DNA from: an uncultured Collinsella sp.
GTDB lineage: Bacteria; Actinomycetota; Coriobacteriia; Coriobacteriales; Coriobacteriaceae
Direction: 5' to 3'
Length of the DNA: 63,673 bases
Assembly: GCA_902470365.1 (NCBI GenBank)
Contig: CABRFZ010000011.1
Span: forward strand, 1 to 63,673
The position numbers were made by a program, and so were the translations under genes. Below, piece by piece: positions 28,248 through 36,209 of the stretch. Under the pieces are notes generated by a model that did not search any database, was not told where the DNA came from, and worked only from the letters and a program-made list of their open reading frames with translations. The first letter of the stretch is position 1; each line of letters opens with the position of its first letter.

Positions 28248-28253
28248 TACAAT
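28248..28253 (+). promoter_or_regulatory. extended -10 promoter for mnmA
   Basis: TGCTACAAT (TG-N-TACAAT) is an extended -10 element about 72 bp before the mnmA start. No good -35 hexamer is seen. The expected start point falls at the foot of the hairpin at 28258. Confidence 0.45.
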
Positions 28254-28257
28254 GTCT

Positions 28258-28292
28258 GCGGCGCGGAACCAGCCTCCCGCGCCGCTTTTCTT
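28258..28292 (+). terminator. terminator of cysK, overlapping the mnmA promoter region
   Basis: GCGGCGCGG pairs perfectly with CCGCGCCGC (28277-28285), followed by TTTTCTTTTTT. It is 113 bases past cysK and 34 bases before mnmA. Confidence 0.85.
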
Positions 28293-28325
28293 TTTTGGCC
28301 ACATGCCACCAAGGAGAACCTCCCC

Positions 28326-29426
28326 ATGCACAACAAGCGCGTGCTCGTCGCCATGAGCGGCGGCGTCGATTCCAGCGTGACCGCGTACCTGCTCAAAAGC
28401 CAGGGCTACGAATGCGCCGGCGCCACCATGCGCCTCACCTGTCCCGCACCCGACTCCGCCACGGGCATGAGTAAGGTCGACCGCGACATCGCCGATGCGA
28501 AGGCCGTCGCCGAGCGTCTGGGGATACCCCACCATGTGCTCGACTTGCAGCAGACCTTCGACCACAGCGTTATCGAGCGCTTTGTGAACGCCTACCAGGA
28601 GGGGCTGACGCCCAACCCGTGCATCATCTGCAACCGCCACATAAAGTTTGGCGCGTTGCTCGGTGCGGCGCTGGACATGGGCTGCGACTACATCGCAACG
28701 GGTCATTACGCCAAAACAAGCCAGACAGTAGACGGCACCTGGCAGCTGCATCGCGGCGAAGATCCCAAAAAGGACCAGAGCTACTTTTTATATTCGCTTA
28801 CGCAGGAGCGCCTGGCGCACACGATCTTTCCGCTGGCAGGCCTAGACAAAGAGCGCGACGTGCGCCGCATAGCCGCCGAGCAAGGCTTTACCAACGCCCA
28901 GAAGGCCGAAAGCGAGGACATCTGCTTTATTCCAGACGGTGACTACGCGGGCTATATCGAGCGCCGCTGCGGACATCCCGCTGCACCGGGCGACATTGTG
29001 TGGCGCGACGGCAGCGTGGTCGGACGCCATAACGGCGCGTTGCGCTATACCATCGGCCAGCGCAAGGGCTTGGGCGTCGCGATGGCGCATCCCGTGTATG
29101 TGACGGGCGTCGATGCCGCCAACAACACCGTGCATCTGGGCGAGGCCGAGGACCTAACGGCCACAGCACTCACGGCCGACGACTGGATCTGGAGCGCCCC
29201 TGCCGACCGCATGGAGGCAGAACTCGATGCCGGCGGCATTCGCGTGGGCGCCAAGTACCGTTACCGTCAGAAAGACCAAGCAGCGACCCTTACGCGCGGC
29301 GAAGACGGGCAAATGCTGCTGACTTTTGACGAGCCGCAGCGAGCCATCGCCCCCGGCCAGGCCGTTGTAGTCTACCACGGCGACATCGTCCTGGGCGGCG
29401 GCACGGTGACCGGCGCACTTAAGTAG
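28326..29426 (+). CDS. mnmA: tRNA-specific 2-thiouridylase
   Basis: MnmA installs the 2-thio group on U34 of Lys, Glu and Gln tRNAs. The PP-loop SGGVDSS lies at 11-17. The two catalytic cysteines are C102 (NPCIICN) and C200 (EDICFIPDGDY), and the C-terminal beta-barrel ends in GGGTVTGAL. It is 366 aa, as expected. In many bacteria Rrf2, cysteine desulfurase and mnmA are adjacent; here cysK replaces the desulfurase, so the sulfur donor is encoded elsewhere. It converges on the next gene with 8 bp between stop codons. Confidence 0.96.
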   Translation: MHNKRVLVAMSGGVDSSVTAYLLKSQGYECAGATMRLTCPAPDSATGMSKVDRDIADAKAVAERLGIPHHVLDLQQTFDHSVIERFVNAYQEGLTPNPCIICNRHIKFGALLGAALDMGCDYIATGHYAKTSQTVDGTWQLHRGEDPKKDQSYFLYSLTQERLAHTIFPLAGLDKERDVRRIAAEQGFTNAQKAESEDICFIPDGDYAGYIERRCGHPAAPGDIVWRDGSVVGRHNGALRYTIGQRKGLGVAMAHPVYVTGVDAANNTVHLGEAEDLTATALTADDWIWSAPADRMEAELDAGGIRVGAKYRYRQKDQAATLTRGEDGQMLLTFDEPQRAIAPGQAVVVYHGDIVLGGGTVTGALK

Positions 29427-29434
29427 CCGCAGGT

Positions 29435-30808
29435 TTATCGCTGCACGTGTCGAAGCACCTCAACAGCGGCACTAACCTCGATTACGCGACGCTCGAGGCC
29501 GCGGCAAATGGCCTCGAGTCGACTCTCCGCCGTCGCCCATTCGCTCTGCGAAAGAATCTCGATCGCCTCATCAACAAATCCGTTGAGCCGCGATGGATCG
29601 AACCAATCGAGCGAGTCCGCAAGCGCCAGCTGGACGGAAGGGTCGGGCCCAAACGGCTTAGCGGAAAACCCAAACTCCCCAGCTGCGAGCACGGCAGTTG
29701 GTACGTTGTACCACAGGCAGTTGCCGCTATCGAACAGCGGAGCAGGCCTTATCTCCAGGGTATCGACATTGCGGATGATGCCGAAGTTTCGCCAATGGCG
29801 GTCGCTGTTGGCCAAAAGGGCATCGCAGACAATCATCTGCGACATAGACCTTCTCACGGCAGCCTCGTCTGCTCCATGCTTGCCGAGGTAGCGGCAGTAC
29901 CGGTCGTACGTCGAGCTTCCTCGCTGGCCGCCAAGGGCGTTCTTAACGTAAACAGCCGGAACATATTCCTCGCGGCCGTCTAGAAAGTCGTCGCACAGAC
30001 ACACAGGGCCATCGAACATCCGCTCAACCGTATAAGGAACAAACTCGCCCTCCGACAGCAAGCGACGATGCAGAGCCGTTGCAACCGCCTCGTTAAAGGG
30101 ACGCTGATCGTCCATCCCGCACCCTTTAGCCAAAACGCGAATGCCGTTTCGGATCATCCACGATTTAGGGAGCTCGCCCTCGGACGTGTTATCCGGATTT
30201 TTAAGACCGATGCCTTCCAGCCAACCCGAACGCTCTTCGGGCGCCGATCGCTCAAATTCGTTCTCAAAGTAATTGATGTTTTGCCATTTGAGTTCGGCGC
30301 AATCGGCCGGCCGCAGCCAATAACAATCCGAAAGTGATAGGCCCAGGCACCGAACCGGAACCTCGATGCCACTGGCAATTCCCAGTTCACGATAGCGCGA
30401 GACGAGCCCGGGGCGGACGTCAGGCACCGACCGATGGCTCCACCACACGTTGAGCTCCCGCTTATTCACCGTTGGAGAAGAGCTCGAGCACGTGCCAAAC
30501 GGCATTCGTTGCGCATCGAGTACCTCCGCGATTTCGAAGGAAAACTCGCGCGTCGGATCAAATGAGACATGCGCGACCTCATGGTCGGCGGACATCAGCG
30601 TAAACTTGCGCCCCACATCGGCCGCAGGACGGCGTCCACGTTTGCGGACCTTTTGATAAGCGACCGCGGAATTGAACTCGACCATCTTCCGTCCGCCCAC
30701 AATATCGCACGCGAGCGTTCCCGATGCGGCAAGTTGAGATATGCGGGCTTTCGTAACGCCCAGCAGGCAGGCAGCATCACCCATAGATAAGTACTCAGAT
30801 GCATTCAT
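29435..30808 (-). CDS. HTH-HipA-like kinase fusion protein (457 aa)
   Basis: The N-terminus (about 1-55) is a MerR/excisionase-type helix-turn-helix (YLSMGDAACLLGVTKARISQLA followed by a wing, GGRKMVEFN). The rest resembles the HipA-like kinase fold: a lysine-bearing region TSEGELPKSWMIRNG and LAKG, the catalytic loop NSDRHWRNFG (334-343) and the metal-binding PLFDSGN (about 358-364). HipA kinases phosphorylate proteins and are normally held by a separate HTH antitoxin, HipB. Here the DNA-binding part is on the same chain. The ATG at 30808 is chosen because GAGGTGAT lies 7 nt upstream. An AGTAT-A-ATACT palindrome lies 54 bp upstream. It is a single-gene unit. Confidence 0.75.
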   Translation of the reverse strand: MNASEYLSMGDAACLLGVTKARISQLAASGTLACDIVGGRKMVEFNSAVAYQKVRKRGRRPAADVGRKFTLMSADHEVAHVSFDPTREFSFEIAEVLDAQRMPFGTCSSSSPTVNKRELNVWWSHRSVPDVRPGLVSRYRELGIASGIEVPVRCLGLSLSDCYWLRPADCAELKWQNINYFENEFERSAPEERSGWLEGIGLKNPDNTSEGELPKSWMIRNGIRVLAKGCGMDDQRPFNEAVATALHRRLLSEGEFVPYTVERMFDGPVCLCDDFLDGREEYVPAVYVKNALGGQRGSSTYDRYCRYLGKHGADEAAVRRSMSQMIVCDALLANSDRHWRNFGIIRNVDTLEIRPAPLFDSGNCLWYNVPTAVLAAGEFGFSAKPFGPDPSVQLALADSLDWFDPSRLNGFVDEAIEILSQSEWATAESRLEAICRGLERRVIEVSAAVEVLRHVQR

Positions 30809-30861
30809 ATGCCGCATCACCTCGTTAAGTATTCCAAACGTTAAGTTAATTAGTTACATAC

Positions 30862-30872
30862 AGTATAATACT
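30862..30872. promoter_or_regulatory. palindrome upstream of the HTH-HipA-like gene
   Basis: AGTATAATACT is a perfect 5-1-5 inverted repeat in an AT-rich promoter region and resembles a -10 element on both strands. It could be the operator for autoregulation by the adjacent HTH protein; this is inferred from position. Confidence 0.35.
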
Positions 30873-30887
30873 AAACAGAATGAAGCG

Positions 30888-30913
30888 AAAAAAGGCCCGA
30901 GAAATCGGGCCTT
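30888..30913 (-). terminator. terminator of the M42 peptidase gene
   Basis: AAGGCCCGA pairs with TCGGGCCTT around a GAAA/TTTC loop, followed on the minus strand by TTTTTTC. It is 34 bases past the stop codon. Confidence 0.92.
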
Positions 30914-30946
30914 AGCGATTGGTCAGCCGAGTCGCAAGCTGCTCCC

Positions 30947-31990
30947 CTAGCGCTGAACGTAGGCGAGAACCAGCTCAAAGGTATTACGCACGCCGTCGAT
31001 GTGGCTGCGCTCGTAGTTGTGGCTCGCGTACACGCCGGGGCCGATCAGACCATGACGAATGTCGTAGCCGGCAGAGAGCGCGGCCTCGACGTCGGAGCCG
31101 TAGTGCGGGTACACATCGATGGCGTAATCGAGCTCCAGCTCGCGCGCGATGTTGGACAGCGTGGTTACCAGGTCGTAGTTGTACGGACCACCCGAATCCT
31201 TAGCGCAAATCGAAACCATGCGCTCGGTGCAGCCCAGGTCGTCGCCCACGCAGCCCATGTCCACGCTGATCATCTCGCGCGTGTCGGCCGGCACAAAGGC
31301 GCCGCCGTGGCCGACCTCCTCGTACACCGTAAAGAGCAGCGATACCTTGCGCGAAAGCGTCACCTCGTCGTCGGCGACGGCGCGGGCCAAACCCAGCAGA
31401 ATCGACGCGGACAGCTTGTCGTCAAGGAAGCGACTCTTGATGTAGCCGCTCTCCGTCACCGTGGTGCGCGGATCCATAGCGATGATGTCGCCCGTCTGAA
31501 TGCCCAGCTCAAGCACGTCATCCTTGCTGTCAACGTTCTCGTCGAGCAGGATTTCCATGTTCTTCTCGATGGTCTTGACCGGCTCATCGGCCACATGCGC
31601 CGAAGGCTCAGTATTGAGGACCACGCCCGTGTAGACATTACCGTCACGCGTGTAGACGGTGCAGTTCTCGCCATCGGCCGTAGACCACTGGTGCCCACCA
31701 AGCGTCGTGGGACGCAGGCGGCCATTGTCCTTAATGGAACGCACCATGGCGCCCAGGGTATCGACATGGCTCGCCAGTACGAGCGGCTCACCCTCACCAC
31801 CAAGCTCAACGAGCACGTTGCCTTTATTGGAGCGCTCGGGCCCAAAGCCCATATCGCGCAACGTTTCCATTAGATAATCAGTCGCCGCACGGGTATAGCC
31901 CGTAGGCGAAGCAATAGAAGTCAGCGTCTTAAGCTGTCCCGCGATATAGGAGAGCGTCTCCTCTAGAGAAGCATCGATTACAGAAGCCAT
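30947..31990 (-). CDS. M42 family metallo-aminopeptidase (347 aa)
   Basis: This is a cytosolic di-metal aminopeptidase of the FrvX/PepA-like M42 family. The metal and catalytic residues are visible: ASHVDTLG (His, Asp), RFLDDKLSA (bridging Asp), the Glu pair in YEEVGHGGA, SVDMG (Asp) and the last His in SHNYERSH. ATG 31990 has GGAAGG upstream; the frame continues to 32008. It is a single gene with its own terminator. Substrate is not predictable. Confidence 0.92.
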   Translation of the reverse strand: MASVIDASLEETLSYIAGQLKTLTSIASPTGYTRAATDYLMETLRDMGFGPERSNKGNVLVELGGEGEPLVLASHVDTLGAMVRSIKDNGRLRPTTLGGHQWSTADGENCTVYTRDGNVYTGVVLNTEPSAHVADEPVKTIEKNMEILLDENVDSKDDVLELGIQTGDIIAMDPRTTVTESGYIKSRFLDDKLSASILLGLARAVADDEVTLSRKVSLLFTVYEEVGHGGAFVPADTREMISVDMGCVGDDLGCTERMVSICAKDSGGPYNYDLVTTLSNIARELELDYAIDVYPHYGSDVEAALSAGYDIRHGLIGPGVYASHNYERSHIDGVRNTFELVLAYVQR

Positions 31991-32128
31991 GTGCATCCTT
32001 CCAAGCAAAACTAAGACCGAGTCCCGATTTTAACCGTTCTGCACGCGCAAGGCTCTGGGAGCCGAGCCACCTCCAGACGTCCTCCCGCCGATTTTACGCA
32101 CGCGCACGGCTTACAATCCCAATCTTGC

Positions 32129-32450
32129 ATAAATCCTATCGGTATCTGCATAGAAATGAGGAATCTTTTTTGCTTCGTCTCAGGGTACCCCACCTTGGGC
32201 CGTGCAAAAAACGGAGTATTCAGCACCGTGGGCCCCAACGACCCCATCGCGAACGACAAAACGACGCGGTTACAGCAGTGTTGCAGGTCGTCGCAAAGCA
32301 AAAACTCAGTAACAACCCCCTCCACTCATCGATAGCCCGCCCACAATGGCTGTCGATGGGCGCCTGCGGACCACTACGGGCCATTCAAAACGTTATGCAT
32401 TCTTAAGAGCTTGCTGAATACTCCCAAAAATGCACGCTGGGAAGTACACC
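32129..32450. repeat. paired-arm intergenic element, copy A
   Basis: The left arm at 32202-32221 reads GTGCAAAAAACGGAGTATTC. The inverted right arm at 32416-32436 has the form GAATACTCC-N6-TGCACG. The left arm is preceded by GGGTACCCCACCTTGGGCC. A second copy with the same layout lies at 47027-47350. It fills most of the 605-bp gap between the peptidase and alcohol dehydrogenase genes; no gene was found there. Confidence 0.7.
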
Positions 32451-32510
32451 ACCCATCCGCAGCGGGCAGCATGCCTTGGTTTTGCCCATCTCGGGGCATC
32501 GACGAGGCAC

Positions 32511-32542
32511 AAAAAGCCCCGCCGCGCGTAGCGCGGCGGGGC
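32511..32542 (-). terminator. terminator of the alcohol dehydrogenase gene
   Basis: A perfect 12-bp stem (GCCCCGCCGCGC, loop GTA) is followed on the minus strand by TTTTT. It is 53 bases past the stop codon. Confidence 0.95.
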
Positions 32543-32595
32543 CAGCGGCAAGTCAAAAGACCATACGCCTACAGGCGAAAGAACACCAAACTAGG

Positions 32596-33762
32596 CTAGG
32601 CAGCCGGGCAGATCTTCTTGAAGAGCTCGATGACGTCGTCGAGCGTCGCCTCGCGCGGGTTACCCGGGAAGCAGGCGTCGGCCATGGCGTCCTTAGCCAG
32701 GACCTCGATCTCGTCAGCCTTCATGGCCTCGCAGACGTGCGGGATGTTCACGTCGGCGGAAAGCTGCTTGACGGCGGCGATGGCGGCGTCGGCGGCCTCG
32801 TCAGTGCTCATGCCCGTGGTGTCAACGCCCATGGCGACGGCGACCTTGGCCAGGCGCTCGGCGCAAACCGGCTTGTTGAACTCCATGGCAATCGGCAGCA
32901 GCATGGCGCAGGCGACGCCGTGCGGGGTGTCGTAGTGAGCGGACAGGGTGTGAGCCATGGCGTGGTCGATGCCCAGGCCAACGTTGGAGAAGCCCATGCC
33001 GGCGACATACTGGCCAAGAGCCATGCCCTCGCGGCCGGAGCCGGGCTGACCGGACTTGGCCTCGGCGACGGAGTCGCGCAAGTTCTCGCTGATCAGCTTA
33101 ATGGCCTCAAAGTGGAACATATCGGAGAGCTCCCAAGCGCCCTTGGTGGTGTAGCCCTCGATGGCGTGGGTCAGTGCGTCCATGCCAGTGGAAGCGGTCA
33201 GGCCGGCGGGCATGGAAGCCATCATGTCGGGATCGACGACAGCAACCTCGGGGGCATCGTTGGTGTCGACGCACACGAACTTGCGGACCTTCTCGGGGTC
33301 GGTGATGACGTAGTTGATGGTCACCTCGGCAGCAGTACCGGCGGTCGTCGGCACAGCGATGGTGAACACGGCGTGGTTCTTAGTGGGAGCAACGCCCTCG
33401 AGGCTGCGGACATCGGCGAACTCGGGGTTGTTGATAATAATGCCGATGGCCTTGGCGGTGTCCATGGAGGAGCCGCCACCGATGGTCACGATAGCGTCAG
33501 CCTCGGCGGCCTTGAAGGCCTCGACGCCGTCCTTGACGTTCTGAATCGTGGGGTTGGGCTTGATCTCGGAGTAGAGGCTCCAGGCGATGCCGGCGGCATC
33601 GAGCTCATCGGTCACCTTAGCGGTAACGCCAAACTTGACCAGATCGGGATCGGAGCAGACGAAAATCTTCTTGTAGCCGCGACGCTGGAGCTCGCCGGGG
33701 ATCTCCTTGATGGCGCCGGAACCATGATAAGAGATGGTATTGAGAACGAAACGATTAGCCAT
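32596..33762 (-). CDS. fucO: iron-containing alcohol dehydrogenase, FucO (lactaldehyde reductase) type
   Basis: This NAD-dependent group III alcohol dehydrogenase (388 aa) shares long stretches with lactaldehyde/1,2-propanediol oxidoreductase: the N-terminus MANRFVLN, NNPEFADVRSLEG, TTAGTAAEVTINYVITD and EMALGQYVAGMGFSNVGLG-type sequence. The iron ligands are the Asp and His of GMDALTHAIEG, the His of IDHAMAH and the His of DTPHG. The NAD loop is GGGSSMD. ATG 33762 has GGGAGG 6 nt upstream. No fucose or rhamnose genes are adjacent, so it may simply recycle NADH during fermentation. A LacI/CcpA-like palindrome lies about 100 bp upstream. Confidence 0.9.
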   Translation of the reverse strand: MANRFVLNTISYHGSGAIKEIPGELQRRGYKKIFVCSDPDLVKFGVTAKVTDELDAAGIAWSLYSEIKPNPTIQNVKDGVEAFKAAEADAIVTIGGGSSMDTAKAIGIIINNPEFADVRSLEGVAPTKNHAVFTIAVPTTAGTAAEVTINYVITDPEKVRKFVCVDTNDAPEVAVVDPDMMASMPAGLTASTGMDALTHAIEGYTTKGAWELSDMFHFEAIKLISENLRDSVAEAKSGQPGSGREGMALGQYVAGMGFSNVGLGIDHAMAHTLSAHYDTPHGVACAMLLPIAMEFNKPVCAERLAKVAVAMGVDTTGMSTDEAADAAIAAVKQLSADVNIPHVCEAMKADEIEVLAKDAMADACFPGNPREATLDDVIELFKKICPAA

Positions 33763-33861
33763 TGATAGCCTCCCATCGTGTGCGGGGCATCCATTACGCC
33801 CCACGCTATGAGTCCCATCCTAACGCTTTTGAAACAAAAAACGCGTGAGAACGTCAAAAGT

Positions 33862-33877
33862 GTTAAAGCGTTTCAAC
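33862..33877. promoter_or_regulatory. LacI/CcpA-family-like operator upstream of fucO
   Basis: GTTAAAGCGTTTCAAC is a near-perfect palindrome with the central CG typical of LacI-family and catabolite-responsive sites. It lies 100 bp upstream of the fucO start. Control by sugar availability is inferred. Confidence 0.4.
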
Positions 33878-34037
33878 AGAATAACGGAGCCCTAGTCCTT
33901 CCCTCCCGACAGCAGCGAAGGCTAGATTGTAGGAGCAATCGCCCAAAGAATACGACCGACTCAGTCTATAAATTGTTTCTGTTTTAGCAATATATGTTTG
34001 ACAATACGTTTATAAAAAGATACTTTGTGTGAATAAC

Positions 34038-34184
34038 ATGCATGCAGCAAATAACGTCATTCATTTTGTTAGAAATTGCCCATGCGGTTATTGCAGCTGC
34101 ATCTACTGCAACGTACAGCGTAATTCTCCGCACGAAGCAGAAGACGGTTCCAATTCGATCGAGGCGATGACACATGGTGGCTAG
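34038..34184 (+). CDS. cysteine-rich small ORF (48 aa), uncertain
   Basis: The frame starts at ATG 34038 (or GTG 34029) and ends after overlapping the first codons of the next gene. It contains a dense cysteine motif, CPCGYCSCIYC, that could bind a metal. A TTGACA-N17-TACTTT promoter-like pair lies just upstream (about 33998-34026). There is no strong ribosome binding site, so it may be a chance frame in a low-GC islet; a stop/start overlap with the downstream gene is the main support. Confidence 0.3.
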   Translation: MHAANNVIHFVRNCPCGYCSCIYCNVQRNSPHEAEDGSNSIEAMTHGG

Positions 34185-34713
34185 TGGTCCTAAATCGAGC
34201 AAGACGGCTACAAACGAATATCAAATCTCAATTGAAGGTAACCCTTATCCGCATACTCTGGCTCTCATCAACCCAGCGGGAGACAACCTCAACATCAAAA
34301 AACATGGGTTCACGGGTCCACTAGGACAGCTATTGAGTCTTAAATATACCGTTTATGACGATGCAAATGAAAAACTCTTCACTGTCGTCGACGGTGGTTT
34401 TAGCAACATGCCCAGGGTTGCGCTCATCATCGAACACGAGGAAGTTGCGGTGTTTGATTATGGCCTAAACAGACTTGAGATGAAGTGCGTAACGAACATA
34501 CCGAATTACACAATAAAAGGTAACTTCCTATTTGGAGATTACGATATATTCAGCCAACGGGAAGTGAAACTATCTTCAGTTATCGTCCTTCAATGTGATA
34601 AACAATCGTGCTTTAGCATACAGGTTTTGGATAAAGCCGAATTAGCCGCCGCAATTGGAATACCTACAGCCATTGCCCTTCTTAGGGCACGGATTGAAGA
34701 GCATCTCGAATAA
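34174..34713 (+). CDS. LURP-one-related / YxjI-like protein (179 aa)
   Basis: The sequence pattern GPLGQLLSLKYTVYDDANEKLFTVV, later NYTIKGNFLFGDYDIFSQREV, fits the beta-barrel fold of the LOR/YxjI (tubby-C-like) family, whose biochemical role is unknown. Base composition is clearly lower in GC than neighbouring genes, which suggests recent acquisition. GAGGCG lies upstream of the ATG. It converges with a frameshifted gene, overlapping its end by 32 bp. Confidence 0.6.
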   Translation: MVASGPKSSKTATNEYQISIEGNPYPHTLALINPAGDNLNIKKHGFTGPLGQLLSLKYTVYDDANEKLFTVVDGGFSNMPRVALIIEHEEVAVFDYGLNRLEMKCVTNIPNYTIKGNFLFGDYDIFSQREVKLSSVIVLQCDKQSCFSIQVLDKAELAAAIGIPTAIALLRARIEEHLE

Positions 34714-35031
34714 ATCGCAAAAAGCAGTTCGTAGCAACATTCAGGAGCTGGATGGTTTTTTCTGGCTCCTGGAACTGTATTACATAGTCTGCAAATTGTT
34801 CGAAACCACGTCCATGATCCGCAGTAATGGCGGTATGCTTTTTCAACTCCTGCGTAAACGCTACTTTCAAAAAGGATATCGAAACACTATCTAAATTGTT
34901 GCAAGACTCATCCAGACTAATAATAGAATAGCTGCTCAGAAAGGCTCTACAAAGCAACAAAGAGGACAGTTCACCGCCTTGATTATCAACTTGATTACTG
35001 TCGTCTTATTTTGAATAAAAAGCTCTGACAT
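34682..35031 (-). pseudogene. frameshifted small gene of unknown function (about 115 codons)
   Basis: An ATG at 35031 with AAGGGG upstream opens the frame MSELFIQNK, which then runs out of phase. From 35005 the neighbouring frame continues as DDSNQVDNQGGELSSLL and on to a protein-like sequence ending RFIRDALQSVP. One missing base in the A-rich stretch at about 35006-35013 explains the break. No family was recognised. It could be a pseudogene, an assembly error or a slippage site. The low GC matches the LOR gene beside it. Confidence 0.5.
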
Positions 35032-35158
35032 ATGTCCATCCCCTTAACTAATAATCATAGCTGGAAAGATGACATTTTTATTCTATAGCCTCAAGTAACA
35101 CGCTTTGCTGACGTCAAATCTTGTCATTACAAACATGCACCTTAGCGCTTAAGACTAC

Positions 35159-35188
35159 AAAAAAGGGGCGGCCGAGATGGCCGTCCCC
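35159..35188 (-). terminator. terminator of the DUF1275 gene
   Basis: GGGGCGGCC pairs with GGCCGTCCCC (one bulge), followed on the minus strand by TTTTTTG. A second hairpin without a T tract (TGCGGCAAAGGG, 35206-35217, with 35223-35234) lies between it and the stop codon. Confidence 0.88.
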
Positions 35189-35239
35189 TCCCCAATATTG
35201 ATCAGTGCGGCAAAGGGACAGCCCCTTTGCCGCATTCGG

Positions 35240-35956
35240 TTACTTTCGGCAGCCCTCTTTCCAAGCCTCGGCCGCAACCTTCCAGCGTAAGCGCAAGTCG
35301 CGCTCGCGGTCGATGAACATGATGGCAAACGCGACAAACAGCAGCAAGCTCGCCACGACGATGGCGTGCAGGCCCATGCGCTCAATACACCAGTTGCCCA
35401 ACACGGCGCCAAACACAAAGGTAAAGATCACGCCAAAGTACAGCAGGCCGTTTTCCAAAAAGCCGCGCCTGTGGGTGATGATGTAATCGTCCACGTTTTG
35501 CAGCGCGTTGCGCAAGTTGCCGATGCACATAGTCGTAGCGATGCCGTGACCGTGGATCTTGCGGAAGCTCTCGACTTGCATACCGCAGGCAAACGAAGTA
35601 AGACAGTTGGCGAGCAGGTTGAAATCGCCGCCCGGGATAAAGCTCACGCCCAGCAAGATAACAGCTTCAAAGAACACCGTCACCTGACGCCAGTGGATTA
35701 AGCTGCCAAAACGCTCGTGCACCAGGTCGGCAAGCATAATGCCCACAGCAAACGACACCACAGGGAAGAAATAGTGCCCCGCAAGTGCCCAATTGCCCTC
35801 CGAGATGCTCACGCCCACCAGCAAGATGTTGCCCGTCTGCGCGTTGGCGAAAACATGGTCGCGCCCAATGTACGAATACACATCCATAAAGCCACCGGCG
35901 AGCGCCAAGATAATGCCCAGCTCAATAGACTCCGATATCTGTTTGGCACGCTGCAT
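35240..35956 (-). CDS. DUF1275 (YoaK) family membrane protein (238 aa)
   Basis: Six to seven membrane helices carry the family marks GGFMDVYSYIGRDHVFANAQTGN near the N-terminus and ESFRKIHGHGIATTMCIGNLRN in the middle. The function of the family is unknown. ATG 35956 is chosen with AGGAGG upstream; the frame stays open to 36118. It is divergent from the YgiQ gene. Confidence 0.88.
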   Translation of the reverse strand: MQRAKQISESIELGIILALAGGFMDVYSYIGRDHVFANAQTGNILLVGVSISEGNWALAGHYFFPVVSFAVGIMLADLVHERFGSLIHWRQVTVFFEAVILLGVSFIPGGDFNLLANCLTSFACGMQVESFRKIHGHGIATTMCIGNLRNALQNVDDYIITHRRGFLENGLLYFGVIFTFVFGAVLGNWCIERMGLHAIVVASLLLFVAFAIMFIDRERDLRLRWKVAAEAWKEGCRK

Positions 35957-36209
35957 CGTCGTGCATCCTCCTTGTTGACGACTCTCTCGTGCGTTGGCGG
36001 AAACATAGCCGCCGTTCATACTGTAACCCATTGACAACATAGCGTGCGCGCGAGACGGCTCCTTCGACGCAGGGATACACAGTCTGGAAACAAACGGCGG
36101 GCGCGGCGACGCTCTCACTCACCAGCCCATGTACTCCCCCAGTCTTTTTAGCTCCGCCCCAAAAAGACTGGTTACAATTACGTGCAGCATACAGACACCG
36201 GGAGGGATC

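Noticed and set aside
32011..32325. Minus-strand 104-codon frame in the gap upstream of the M42 peptidase
   Set aside because: It runs through the left arm of the paired-arm element and has no start signal.
33984..34202. Minus-strand 72-codon frame beside the LOR-like gene
   Set aside because: It has no ribosome binding site and overlaps the likely promoter of the plus-strand genes.
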